From: a virus
IMG/VR virus record: IMGVR_UViG_3300032073_000051
Coordinates: 1 to 47,546 of that record
Direction: 5' to 3' (one strand)
Length of the DNA: 47,546 nucleotides
The notes under the pieces were generated by a model, which worked only from the letters and a program-made list of their open reading frames with translations, did not search any database and had not been told where the DNA came from. The stretch's first letter is position 1. Each line of letters opens with the position of its first letter. Positions 24,529-31,829 of the stretch are shown here, in pieces. Made by a program: the position numbers and the translations under genes.

Positions 24529-26574
24529 TTAGTTCCCTATTTTAACTGCTCGTTCTTGTTCTCTTTCTAATACAAGCTCTTGCTGTTTAAGTGCTAGCTC
24601 TGCTTTTTTAATTTCAAGTTCTTGTGCTTTAATCTGCATATCTACTTGTGCTTCTTGCCTCTTAAGCTCTAAGTCTTGTGCAGCTATGTCAGCTTCTAAT
24701 TGCATTTCTTGTTGCTTGATGGCAGACTCTTGTTGTATTTTTTGCAACTTGACTTTTATTTCTTCAGCTTTTAGTTGTGCGTCTGCTTGTTTTGCTTGCT
24801 GCTCTGGGCTAGGCCCTTGTTGCTGTGGAACTTGTGCATCACCGGGGTCTGTAATAAAGTCATCTACATTTTTCATACCCATAGCTTTTATCTGCTCGGC
24901 TACTAGGTTGTATACATTCTTAGGCTTAAGTAGCATACCAGCAGATGGGTGCTGTGCAATCATTTGTATTGTCTGTGACAATCTACCTAAGTGCATTAGG
25001 TTCATATCCTTATTACCAAAGCCTAATCCAACTTGTGCTACACAATCCATCTTTTCTTTCCACTCATGTGGGTACAGTGTAGTCCATTTGTTGTTCAGCC
25101 TTACAATTTTTTCTGGCTTTTCAAACTTTTGTACTAACATATAGACAGAGTTTGCTAGGTCTTTCATACCTGTTTCAGCAAATATTCTGGCTATTAATTC
25201 TATTTTCTGCTGTGCAGCAGTCATGACTTGACCGACACCTGTAGCAGTTTGATGCGATTTTAACGCACCCTCAGATAGACCCATTGAGTTCTTGCTAACA
25301 CCAGTTCGTTCTTCTCTAATGCTGTCTAAATATCCTAGCATATTAAAAGAATTCTGGTCTAGTTGTGGTGTTCCCAGAGGGTTAACAGCACCCGGTGTGC
25401 GTACTCTTACAATACCACCCGGTCTAGAAGTCATCAGGTCATCTAAATTCGCTTGACCTTCCACTACCTCGTATCGCCCATTATTTGTTAGGTACATGTT
25501 GTCTAACAAGTTACGCATTAGTGTAGTCTTAATGAGTTGAAGGTCGGAGATTAAGTCATAAATACTCAGACCGTAAAACTTATGAGGCATTGGTATAGGT
25601 GTAAGGGAGGAGAAGGGAACACTATCCACAGCCTCATTATCTAACAGTTCATCTCCAACCTTCGTTACTTTTCTTAGTTCAGCAATGCCATCGTTGTCAA
25701 AGTCAACACGCATGTAACATTCTGTAACCCAAATTCCATCGTCAATGTCACCCTCTGGTGCATTGTCTTGTTCGTGCGAGAACCTAGAAAGTCTTTCAGC
25801 TTTGTAATCTGCCTCATCATTACTAAATATATTCTCTATTTTATTTTTAGGGTAGCCTTGTTCTAATAACTCAGACTTAGTTTTCTTTACCCTGTGTCCT
25901 ACAAAACGAGCATCCTCTATTGTCTTGGCATACTTGTTTATTAAAAATTCTTCTGGTGGTACAGGCTCTATTCTAACTTGGCCATTGTCATATGTTCTAC
26001 TAACTACAACATCATGTGTTACTTGTTGTGGCTGTAATGAAATAACATCGCTAGCTTCTAATCCATTAGGAGTGTGCTCTAGTACCTCTACATTGTCATC
26101 TAATAAGAGTGCAGTAAATTCTTCTTCTGTTAAGTTCTTATACTCTTCCCTTAGTGTTTCACTGCTGTCATCCCAGTAGTGTTTGACTATACCATTTTTT
26201 TGTAGTAGTGCATCCTTAAACCACTGGTATATTGTAGAAAATCCTGGGTTTTGTCTCATGATTACATAATTAACATAATCAGTAGACTGCTTTGCCATCT
26301 CTACATCTTCTGGACCTTGTGGTTCAAACTGTACTACCTTATCGCCCGAAGTAAATATCTTCATAAGGCTTGGCATAATCCACTCTATTACATCGGCTAC
26401 ATCTCTTGTGACAATTTGAGAACGACCTTCTTGCTCATTACCATACTTCTTACCATAGTAACGGTCTAATGCATCAGAGCGTTGTTCTGTCAGCTTTCCG
26501 TCTTTGTACCCTAGAGCTGAGTTAATTTCTTGCTCTAAGTGAGCAGATAGCTCCCTCTTTGTCATTTTTGCCAT
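24529..26574 (-). CDS. Portal protein (681 aa)
   Basis: A 681-residue protein placed between terminase and scaffold, with the phage portal pattern: YYGKKYGNEQEGRSQIVTRD near the N terminus, DVIEWIMPSLMKIFTSGDKV, then PMPHKFYGLSIYDLISDLQ and a long Gln/Lys/Glu-rich helical C terminus (IKAQELEIKKAELALKQQE) of the barrel or tail-facing domain. It forms the 12-fold ring for DNA entry and exit. Size is in the range of P22/epsilon15-like portals of marine podoviruses. Confidence 0.8.
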   Translation of the reverse strand: MAKMTKRELSAHLEQEINSALGYKDGKLTEQRSDALDRYYGKKYGNEQEGRSQIVTRDVADVIEWIMPSLMKIFTSGDKVVQFEPQGPEDVEMAKQSTDYVNYVIMRQNPGFSTIYQWFKDALLQKNGIVKHYWDDSSETLREEYKNLTEEEFTALLLDDNVEVLEHTPNGLEASDVISLQPQQVTHDVVVSRTYDNGQVRIEPVPPEEFLINKYAKTIEDARFVGHRVKKTKSELLEQGYPKNKIENIFSNDEADYKAERLSRFSHEQDNAPEGDIDDGIWVTECYMRVDFDNDGIAELRKVTKVGDELLDNEAVDSVPFSSLTPIPMPHKFYGLSIYDLISDLQLIKTTLMRNLLDNMYLTNNGRYEVVEGQANLDDLMTSRPGGIVRVRTPGAVNPLGTPQLDQNSFNMLGYLDSIREERTGVSKNSMGLSEGALKSHQTATGVGQVMTAAQQKIELIARIFAETGMKDLANSVYMLVQKFEKPEKIVRLNNKWTTLYPHEWKEKMDCVAQVGLGFGNKDMNLMHLGRLSQTIQMIAQHPSAGMLLKPKNVYNLVAEQIKAMGMKNVDDFITDPGDAQVPQQQGPSPEQQAKQADAQLKAEEIKVKLQKIQQESAIKQQEMQLEADIAAQDLELKRQEAQVDMQIKAQELEIKKAELALKQQELVLEREQERAVKIGN

Positions 26575-26577
26575 ATG

Positions 26578-26715
26578 TTATTTACCTTTGTTAATAGGTT
26601 CTTTTGTTTCTTTAGGTGGTGGCGAGGACATGCTGACTGCTTTCATAATATGTTTAAGGTCTTTAATGTCCTGTGCCATTTCTAATATTTTATTTTCTAA
26701 CCATCTCGGATTCAT
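26578..26715 (-). CDS. Small hypothetical protein between terL and portal (45 aa)
   Basis: ATG at 26713-26715 preceded by AGGAG; stop TAA at 26578-26580. The product begins MNPRWLENKILEMAQDIKDL, an amphipathic helix, and ends in a Pro/Lys-rich tail. It fills the terL-portal gap with overlap-free spacing. Short, but the ribosome site and uninterrupted frame support it. Function unknown. Confidence 0.6.
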   Translation of the reverse strand: MNPRWLENKILEMAQDIKDLKHIMKAVSMSSPPPKETKEPINKGK

Positions 26716-26723
26716 ATCTTCTC

Positions 26724-28013
26724 CTATACTATCCAACTTAAATCAGTCTCAGGAAGTTCCTTTCCCCAGACACTATCATTGCCTGTAAACACTACATCTG
26801 TTACACATAAATAACGAAACGCATCGCTAGCGTGTGATGTCCAATCGTGGACTGGTCTTTGTGACCAAATCTTTTTCTTGTCATCATAGCTACTTCTATA
26901 TTGTAGTAATGCTTCTAGCCCTTTCTTTGTGCTTTCCAAATCAAACCAACACTTGTTTAAATAAGTTCTGGTAGTATCAATACCATCCATTACTTTTAAT
27001 TTTGGTGCTACTTGAAAGTCTATGCCTAGGTCAAATGCTAGGTCTCGTCTTGACTTACCAGTAGAAAATTCTCTAACTACTATATCGTGTGGTGCTATGT
27101 GTGCACCATAGTGGTAGCCTTTTCTATTTAATACATCTATATAGTGTGGCAACCCTTCGTTTGAACTTTCATAATAATCTATAACGTGTACTGCTTTACC
27201 TACAAATTGCACGAACCATATGCTCGTTGCGTCTGAGACTCCGAGGTCCCAGCTTGTTACTACTTGTTTAGACGGGTCATAAGGGACTTTCCCCACTCGG
27301 TCTTCTTCATAAGCAGTTTCAATCTCTTTAGCATAATACGCACCTCTAAGTGCAGCAGACCAAGAACACTCGTATTCTTGTTCAAATTCAGTCTCTGCCA
27401 TATCCTGTTTCGCAAGTTCAAGCTCTTCATCATCTAATATCCCTGTTTCACTCGCCTTGTATAAGAATCTAGCCCATCCCTTCCTATCCGGTGCTGAGTG
27501 GTATAAATCATAAAATTCGTTTTTCCCTTTAGGTGTACCAATAAATATTGCATACCCCTTCCTATCTGATAGTGCTGGTCTTATAACCTCAGAGAACATC
27601 TTAGGGTTCATCTGAGCGTACTCATCAAGCACTACACCATCTAAATAAATTCCCCTGAGGGTGTCGTAATTGTCTGCCCCGTATAGCTGTATCCTCGCTC
27701 CCATAAAGTCGGCTCTTAGTTCTGCCTCGTTAAACTTTACTTCGGGAAATACAGAACATAATCTCTTAAGTTCATCCCATGCTACTGTTTTTGCCTGCTT
27801 AAATAGTGGTGCAATGTATGCATACCTAGGTGCGGGCTTACCAGCTTGTATATCTTCTACAGAACTTTTGATTAGCTGGTTTATAGCAAACACAGTCTTA
27901 CCAAACCGCCTGTGACATACAACTACATTAAATCTATCTAGATTAGTATGTAAGTGTTTTTGTAAATCCCTAGGTGTATAGGGAATTACTATGGATTTCC
28001 TCTCCTCTTGCAT
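26724..28013 (-). CDS. terL: Terminase large subunit (429 aa)
   Basis: 429 residues. Seen: a Walker-A-like ATP-binding motif CHRRFGKT (residues 33-40), a Walker-B VVLDE (127-131) after GIYLDG, then the nuclease part with SWDLGVSDA carrying an acidic metal ligand, and HDWTSHASDAFRYL near the C terminus, another acidic nuclease residue. This ATPase-plus-RNase-H-like nuclease packages DNA into the capsid. It is directly after terS in transcription order. Confident. Confidence 0.9.
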   Translation of the reverse strand: MQEERKSIVIPYTPRDLQKHLHTNLDRFNVVVCHRRFGKTVFAINQLIKSSVEDIQAGKPAPRYAYIAPLFKQAKTVAWDELKRLCSVFPEVKFNEAELRADFMGARIQLYGADNYDTLRGIYLDGVVLDEYAQMNPKMFSEVIRPALSDRKGYAIFIGTPKGKNEFYDLYHSAPDRKGWARFLYKASETGILDDEELELAKQDMAETEFEQEYECSWSAALRGAYYAKEIETAYEEDRVGKVPYDPSKQVVTSWDLGVSDATSIWFVQFVGKAVHVIDYYESSNEGLPHYIDVLNRKGYHYGAHIAPHDIVVREFSTGKSRRDLAFDLGIDFQVAPKLKVMDGIDTTRTYLNKCWFDLESTKKGLEALLQYRSSYDDKKKIWSQRPVHDWTSHASDAFRYLCVTDVVFTGNDSVWGKELPETDLSWIV

Positions 28014-28018
28014 AAATA

Positions 28019-28606
28019 CTAGTGTACTTTGCTATCCTTGTTCCTTAATATTTGATTTGCGTCTGCAATGTCAGTTTCATTGCTGGCCCATTGTATGTCA
28101 AACTGTCTATCCTCTACAACAACGTGGTGTTTCGGAGACCATCCGGCCTGAGTCTTTAACCAAAACGTAGTCATGCTAGGAGATTCTCCACTGACCGCCA
28201 TTTCATAAGCAACACCTGCAACTCTTGCAGTTCTTTTCTCTTTACCTACCGCTAGATTATGAGAATAATATTTATTTAGGGTGGCGTTACTAATACCCAT
28301 TACTTTAGCTATAGTGTGTTGGTCTAATCCTATAGTAACCATCTCTTCTACTTTAGAATAATCGTCATCTGTAGGTTTATACGTCTGTCCACGCTTTATT
28401 CTAGACTTTTTACCACCAGCTTTCTTAGATTCTGCACTAAGTCCACCAGTCGGCCTGCCTTTTTTACGCTCAATCTTTAATACAGCATCAGCAGGTACTA
28501 TACCTTTAGCAGATGCTACTGCATATCTAAGCTCTTCTTCGAGTTCTTTCTCAATTTCTCTGATTTCTTGTTCAGAATCAGCTGAGATGTTTCCTTTGTT
28601 TGCCAT
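28019..28606 (-). CDS. terS: Terminase small subunit (195 aa)
   Basis: The 195-residue sequence has a Lys-rich N-terminal half and a helix-turn-helix-like segment (DQHTIAKVMGISNATLNKYY), then RVAGVAYEMAVSGESPSMTT and FWLKTQAGWSP, the usual terS order (DNA-binding domain then oligomerisation region). It recognises packaging sites and hands DNA to terL. First gene of the late block. The -10 of the nearest promoter is only about 10 nt from the ATG and no ribosome site is visible, so a leaderless transcript is possible. Confidence 0.8.
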   Translation of the reverse strand: MANKGNISADSEQEIREIEKELEEELRYAVASAKGIVPADAVLKIERKKGRPTGGLSAESKKAGGKKSRIKRGQTYKPTDDDYSKVEEMVTIGLDQHTIAKVMGISNATLNKYYSHNLAVGKEKRTARVAGVAYEMAVSGESPSMTTFWLKTQAGWSPKHHVVVEDRQFDIQWASNETDIADANQILRNKDSKVH

Positions 28607-28615
28607 AAGTTTAGT

Positions 28616-28624
28616 ATTATACCA
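28616..28624 (-). promoter_or_regulatory. Extended -10 promoter element (TGGTATAAT), proximal to terS
   Basis: The minus strand reads TGGTATAAT, an extended -10. It lies only ten nucleotides before the terS ATG, which leaves no room for a ribosome site, so transcription from here would be leaderless or the distal promoter is used instead. No convincing -35 is visible. The same nine bases recur at 28751-28759. Confidence 0.45.
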
Positions 28625-28650
28625 GAATTCAAATATTGTTTTGGCTGTTA

Positions 28651-28718
28651 CCTAGAATATTCTAGTGATTGTTTATAGTAGTAAGTAGTGTGTAGTATAT
28701 CTTCACTAGTATTCTAGG
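28651..28718. promoter_or_regulatory. CTAG-centred inverted repeats upstream of terS (candidate operators)
   Basis: A perfect 14-bp palindrome CTAGAATATTCTAG (28652-28665) and a related site CACTAGTATTCTAGG (28704-28718), the flank of the first (CCTAGAATATTCTAGTG) being nearly the inverse of the second. Between them lies GTAAGTAGTGTGTAGTATAT (28681-28700), closely matched at 33469-33488. Repeated palindromic boxes next to two promoter-like -10 elements suggest binding of a dimeric regulator. Inference. Confidence 0.5.
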
Positions 28719-28750
28719 TATGTTTAAGACTTCATTTGTAATGAAACAAT

Positions 28751-28759
28751 ATTATACCA
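28751..28759 (-). promoter_or_regulatory. Extended -10 promoter element (TGGTATAAT), distal late promoter
   Basis: Minus-strand TGGTATAAT, identical to the proximal site. The expected start (about 28744) lies inside a perfect inverted repeat TTCATT-TGT-AATGAA (28731-28745), a reasonable operator position. The -35 is weak, so an activator may be needed. It would give a leader of about 138 nt before terS. Predicted from sequence. Confidence 0.5.
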
Positions 28760-28936
28760 TATGGAGTGTAGTATCCTACTTTTATTTTCTTATGCCGAAA
28801 TCTGAATCCCCGAATCTGGGATGAAACACACACATACTACACACTAAGTTGAAAAAATAAAAATTTTATATGTGGCATGGTTTGGCTCTGGGCGTTTTTT
28901 TTGCAAAAGGGTGTCCCCCCTTCCCCGCTTTCAAGG

Positions 28937-29123
28937 AAACATATATATGAATTCATGCACATCTATTCATTGGTATGTCCGAGTCAAACATATATATGAA
29001 TTACTACCCATGAATACATACACAGTAATTAATACATAGCAATTCATGCACATTTATACATTCATACGATGTCATATGCATCAAATCATATATACCTATT
29101 CATAATAATGAATTCATACACAG
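28937..29123. repeat. Iteron-like repeats in the divergent region (candidate replication origin)
   Basis: AAACATATATATGAATT occurs exactly twice (28937-28953, 28986-29002), AATTCATGCACAT exactly twice (28950-28962, 29041-29053), and TGAAT-A/T-CATACACAG twice (29011-29025, 29109-29123). All lie in a strongly AT-rich stretch with no open reading frame between the divergent blocks. Direct repeats in an AT-rich gap suggest origin or initiator-binding sites. No protein matching an initiator is identified; T7-like phages start replication near their early promoters. Confidence 0.5.
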
Positions 29124-29155
29124 TTTTAAAATGATGTACTTTTCAATGAAATTCT

Positions 29156-29173
29156 CAAGCATTTAATTGCTTG
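29156..29173 (+). repeat. 18-bp palindromic repeat, copy 1
   Basis: CAAGCATTTAATTGCTTG, six-base arms (CAAGCA/TGCTTG) around TTTAAT; the flanking bases T and A extend the stem by one pair. It lies upstream of the early promoter rather than in the leader, unlike copies 2 and 3. See copies at 29312, 30228, 33586 and 40770. Confidence 0.9.
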
Positions 29174-29208
29174 AAAAACCCTTTAAAATCAAGGCATTTA
29201 AAAATAAG

Positions 29209-29236
29209 TTGACAGGCTTTCAAATCTATGGATAAT
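29209..29236 (+). promoter_or_regulatory. Strong sigma70-like early promoter (TTGACA, 16 bp, GATAAT)
   Basis: TTGACA at 29209-29214, spacer of 16 bases, GATAAT at 29231-29236. This is a near-consensus host-type promoter, with a likely start near 29243, reading towards the early block. Because no phage RNA polymerase is found, early genes should be read by host polymerase. The similar promoter at 30176-30203 has the same spacer and -10. Confidence 0.7.
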
Positions 29237-29242
29237 AGTAAG

Positions 29243-29430
29243 TATTCCTAGTGACATTGATTTAGCCGGCATGGATAACCGGCACAAGCTGAAAGGCTTG
29301 TTTCTAGCTTTCAAGCATTTAATTGCTTGAGTTTAACAATTCGGAATTACTGCATTATTACTGGCACTGCTAGTAAGTAATGCCAGTATTAAGTATGTAA
29401 TTCTTTACTTTTAATAAATGGAGAATAACA
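29243..29430 (+). promoter_or_regulatory. Structured 5' leader of the first early gene
   Basis: The roughly 190-nt leader contains four consecutive inverted repeats: GCCGG/CCGGC (29265-29283), ACAAGC/GCTTGT (29284-29301), the 18-bp palindrome copy 2 (29312-29329) and TACTGGCA/TGCCAGTA (29359-29388), before GGAG and the ATG at 29431. Such a run of stems is unusual in a compact phage genome. It suggests RNA processing, stability or regulation. Confidence 0.55.
29312..29329 (+). repeat. 18-bp palindromic repeat, copy 2
   Basis: CAAGCATTTAATTGCTTG, with T and A flanks that extend the pairing. It lies in the leader of the first early gene, 101 nt before its ATG, downstream of the TTGACA promoter. 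Confidence 0.9.
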
Positions 29431-30090
29431 ATGAAAGACTTAATACCTAATGATGTAGTAGAACTTAGCAAGACTGAAATAATTAAATCAATTAACAAGG
29501 CTGAAAACACTGAAAGCCTTGAGATTTTAAAGGCTGTAAAGGCTGTTGGAACTAAGAAAAAAACAATGCGTAACAAAGTGAGAAAAACATTGTCAACGCT
29601 TAGTGCTGATGGTAAGAGCCTTGCGAAATTGCATGAAATTGAATTAGTTATGAATTGCTTAAAAGTTGAAAAGTTAATCGATGATATGAAATCATTAAAA
29701 TCATGCATAGAATGGGTTTTTAATGATTTAGTCAAGGATGATAGCCAGCCATTTTTCCAAAAAGAAAACAGGCAATCTATGAAAAATGTTGAAATCAACA
29801 CTTTACAGCCTTGCGTTATGTCTCCAATGCTTAAGCCTAAGGTAAAACCTAAGGCTGAAATCGTTGAGGATATAAGCGACATTGATTTAAAAATTAACTT
29901 GACAGCAGATAATGACAATAAATTTCAATCTAAGAATAAAATCTTTTTTGAAAGTCATTGTGAACTAGATGAAAATAATGAATTAGTGATTAATGATGAG
30001 ACATTCAATGCCACTATGGAGTTATTCAAGGCTTTTCAGAGCGAAATAAGAAAAGCCCGTTTAAATGCTATTAAAGTCAAAGCTAAGTAA
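29431..30090 (+). CDS. First early protein, unknown (219 aa)
   Basis: The 219-residue protein begins MKDLIPNDVVELSKTEIIKS. It is Lys-rich and mostly helical, with no cysteine clusters or recognised catalytic motif. A linker (MLKPKVKPKAEIVEDISD) separates two helical parts. GGAG lies seven bases before the ATG. It is transcribed alone from a strong promoter and followed by a strong terminator, so it is probably expressed immediately after infection, a typical position for host-takeover factors. Lower GC and Lys-rich use differ from the later early genes. Function unknown. Confidence 0.6.
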   Translation: MKDLIPNDVVELSKTEIIKSINKAENTESLEILKAVKAVGTKKKTMRNKVRKTLSTLSADGKSLAKLHEIELVMNCLKVEKLIDDMKSLKSCIEWVFNDLVKDDSQPFFQKENRQSMKNVEINTLQPCVMSPMLKPKVKPKAEIVEDISDIDLKINLTADNDNKFQSKNKIFFESHCELDENNELVINDETFNATMELFKAFQSEIRKARLNAIKVKAK

Positions 30091-30097
30091 TGCTACT

Positions 30098-30129
30098 AAA
30101 ACCCAGCCTTAAAAAGCTGGGTTTTTTTT
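30098..30129 (+). terminator. Rho-independent terminator after first early gene
   Basis: ACCCAGC and GCTGGGT pair across an eight-base loop, followed by a run of eight T (30122-30129). Classic intrinsic terminator, making 29431-30090 a single-gene transcription unit. Confidence 0.9.
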
Positions 30130-30175
30130 GTGCCTTTAAAAATTAATAACTGAAATGGGATGGGATAGATTTCAT

Positions 30176-30203
30176 TTGACTTATTGGTTTTTGTATGGAT
30201 AAT
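30176..30203 (+). promoter_or_regulatory. Sigma70-like promoter (TTGACT, 16 bp, GATAAT)
   Basis: TTGACT at 30176-30181, 16-base spacer, GATAAT at 30198-30203. The start would be near 30210, so the palindrome at 30228 lies about 18 nt into the transcript. Follows the terminator directly, starting a new early unit. Confidence 0.65.
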
Positions 30204-30227
30204 TAAGTACATCAATCAAACAAACCC

Positions 30228-30245
30228 CAAGCATTTAATTGCTTG
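30228..30245 (+). repeat. 18-bp palindromic repeat, copy 3
   Basis: CAAGCATTTAATTGCTTG flanked by C and G, which add a pair. It is 17 nt before the ATG at 30263, so it sits in the 5' untranslated RNA close to the ribosome site AGGAGG. Confidence 0.9.
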
Positions 30246-30262
30246 GATAACACAGGAGGACT

Positions 30263-30460
30263 ATGCAACAATATGATACGATGAAAGAATACCTAACCGA
30301 TTTACATATAGATGATTGGGATAGGAAAATGCAAGAGAGTCTATGGTATGTCGCTGATGACTCAGGACTTACAATGTTAGATGATGTAGATTTTGAAACA
30401 GCTAATGTATATGCAAGCAAGCATGACGGATGCTATGCATACATGAAAACAAAAGACTAG
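30263..30460 (+). CDS. Small acidic early protein (65 aa)
   Basis: 65 residues, starting MQQYDTMKEYLTDLHIDDWD, acidic overall with a short C-terminal positively charged tail. AGGAGG lies three bases before the ATG, after the 18-bp palindrome. No recognised family. Position suggests early host-interaction. Confidence 0.6.
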   Translation: MQQYDTMKEYLTDLHIDDWDRKMQESLWYVADDSGLTMLDDVDFETANVYASKHDGCYAYMKTKD

Positions 30461-30687
30461 CAAGTTTCTCTCCATAGGCTTGCTTTGTCCTGAGTATGAC
30501 AGTAAACTGCTCAATTTTGTTTTAGTTGTTACAAGCTATCCACCTTTATAGGTGATGAGAATACTATTAAACTGACCTCTTGCGATAGCTAGTAAGTCGG
30601 TGCAAAGTTGTAAAAAATATGGGCTATTGCTATTTACTCTAGAGGGCGATAGCCTATACTCTTTATAACTAAAGTGGAGGTTTGCCT
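30461..30687 (+). other. Non-coding gap with multiple stem-forming segments
   Basis: About 227 bp with no usable frame, between the 65-aa gene and the next early gene (ATG 30688, GGAGG). It holds the structured segment listed separately (30529-30654). No terminator poly-T is visible. Confidence 0.7.
30529..30654 (+). ncRNA. Candidate structured RNA / switch-like leader
   Basis: Complementary segments seen: TTACAA (30529-30534) with TTGTAA (30608-30613); AGCTATC (30534-30540) with GATAGCT (30584-30590); CACCT/AGGTG (30541-30554); ACTGAC (30571-30576) with GTCGGT (30596-30601), which interlocks with the previous stem like a pseudoknot; GGCTATTGC (30622-30630) with GCGATAGCC (30646-30654). Two copies each of a GCTAT-like and a GCGATAGC-like element allow alternative pairings. 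It precedes the gene at 30688. I recognise no known riboswitch. Inference from complementarity only. Confidence 0.4.
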
Positions 30688-31347
30688 ATGCAAACAATTA
30701 AAATTGGTGAGTTTGAATACTCAAGAACTAAGATAAAGAATAATATTCTTAGGGTGTATGCTGATAGCCTAGAGTCAGAGAAAAATGACTGGTATAAAGA
30801 AGCCAATACCTTTGGCTCCCAAGTATCAGATTTTCTTTCTGCCTTTAGTAGATTAAGTGTATCAAAGCGTAAGGTATTAGGAATTGTCTCGGCTCTGTCA
30901 CCTCTTAAAGAGTGGAATAAAAACAAGGAGTTGGCTGTTGATTTGATTTTGTCTGGTGATTGTGGACACATGAAAAACAACAAGCAAAAAGCACTTGATA
31001 TTCTTGCACTGAAGAATGACAAGCCTATTGTTATGGATAAAAAAATCTTAGGTATACTTAATGGGGATAAAACAAAAAGATTTTATTTAAACATGATGTA
31101 CCCATCTGGCAGTGGTGCTACTCTGTTTAGTAGTCTTTATCCCGGAGGAGGTGTTACTGTGGATAGGCATGCTATTGCAATTGCGATAGGCCGAACTGCA
31201 ACAGAGATAGAACAGGTATTAACACCTAACAAGTATACTTTTATAGAAAATTGCTATAAAATAACTGCTGATGCACTGGGATTGACACCCTTGCATCTGC
31301 AATCTATTACTTGGCAAGCGTGGAAACGCATTAAGAAGGAGGTGTAA
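30688..31347 (+). CDS. HhH/DNA-glycosylase-like phage protein (219 aa)
   Basis: Start at ATG 30688 because GGAGG lies upstream; a TTG at 30682 is the first open codon. The 219 residues include KILGILNGDKTKRFYLNMM, then PGGGVTVDRHAIAIAIGRTA and a final QSITWQAWKRIKKE. These elements resemble the helix-hairpin-helix/glycosylase-like proteins of marine phages (DUF7178-type), with a conserved D-R-H near residue 158. Catalytic activity is unproven; a role in DNA repair or host DNA attack is conceivable. Confidence 0.5.
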   Translation: MQTIKIGEFEYSRTKIKNNILRVYADSLESEKNDWYKEANTFGSQVSDFLSAFSRLSVSKRKVLGIVSALSPLKEWNKNKELAVDLILSGDCGHMKNNKQKALDILALKNDKPIVMDKKILGILNGDKTKRFYLNMMYPSGSGATLFSSLYPGGGVTVDRHAIAIAIGRTATEIEQVLTPNKYTFIENCYKITADALGLTPLHLQSITWQAWKRIKKEV

Positions 31348-31544
31348 TGGCCGATATGACTGGTAGAAACTGGGAAAGTGGCCATGAACTTATAGATGTT
31401 GCTGTAATGCTGAGGAAACTCAGGTATTTACAGCAGGATGCAGACTTTGAGGATAATGCAAAGGATTATGCATACTATAAGGGCATGGCTGACTATTACC
31501 AAGAGCTGTCCGACAAGGGACAGGAATTTAATGTTAATTTTTAA
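31347..31544 (+). CDS. Small early protein (65 aa)
   Basis: 65 residues, beginning MADMTGRNWESGHELIDVAV, acidic and Tyr-rich (KDYAYYKGMADYYQELSDK). Its ATG overlaps the stop of the previous gene. Part of a run of small overlapping early genes of unknown function. No domain recognised. Confidence 0.6.
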   Translation: MADMTGRNWESGHELIDVAVMLRKLRYLQQDADFEDNAKDYAYYKGMADYYQELSDKGQEFNVNF

Positions 31545-31553
31545 GGAGGATGT

Positions 31554-31829
31554 ATGAGTTTTATGGAAATGTTTGAAGAAGCAAATGCTAAACCTAGCAT
31601 AGATGTTACTACTCTAAAGAAAGATGAGTGGTATATTATTGACTTGATGGGGATGAATGTCCGAGCCAAGTTAATGAGTTCGCCAAGGCAAGGCAAGGGA
31701 TGGAAGAAAACTGTAATGATGGATGTGCGTGGCTCTGATGTGGGTATGTATGATGAGATGGGCAGTGTATATGTGTCCAAGATTATAGAACATTACCCCG
31801 GTGGGGCTGGAGGATACAGTCATGCGTAA
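31554..31829 (+). CDS. Small early protein (91 aa)
   Basis: 91 residues, beginning MSFMEMFEEANAKPSIDVTT, with a strand-rich middle (EWYIIDLMGMNVRAKLM) and a Gly-rich end. AAGGAGG lies before the ATG. It overlaps the next gene. Unknown function; position as for neighbours. Confidence 0.6.
   Translation: MSFMEMFEEANAKPSIDVTTLKKDEWYIIDLMGMNVRAKLMSSPRQGKGWKKTVMMDVRGSDVGMYDEMGSVYVSKIIEHYPGGAGGYSHA

Larger units (their letters stand above)
28607..29430. other. Divergent intergenic control region (about 820 bp, no gene)
   Basis: No credible coding frame. It separates the minus late block from the plus early block. From left to right it holds the terS promoter elements and CTAG palindromes, a short inverted repeat ATCCCCGAATCTGGGAT (near 28806-28822), a G/C-tract (GGGTGTCCCCCC near 28910), the iteron-like AT-rich repeats, the first copy of the 18-bp palindrome, a sigma70-like promoter and a structured leader. 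Regulatory function is inferred. Confidence 0.7.

Noticed and set aside
29370-29918. Minus-strand hydrophobic open frame opposite the first early gene
   Set aside because: The Lys/Glu-rich plus-strand gene yields Phe/Leu/Ser on the other strand by complement; it lacks a ribosome site and lies antisense to a gene with promoter and terminator.
30529-30654. Cobalamin riboswitch linked to the B12 reductase
   Set aside because: No B12-box (GCCACTG-type) sequence is present, and the reductase is 8 kb away.
30461-30687. tRNA or tmRNA in the structured gap
   Set aside because: No acceptor stem with T-loop GGTTC-like sequence or anticodon stem can be seen.
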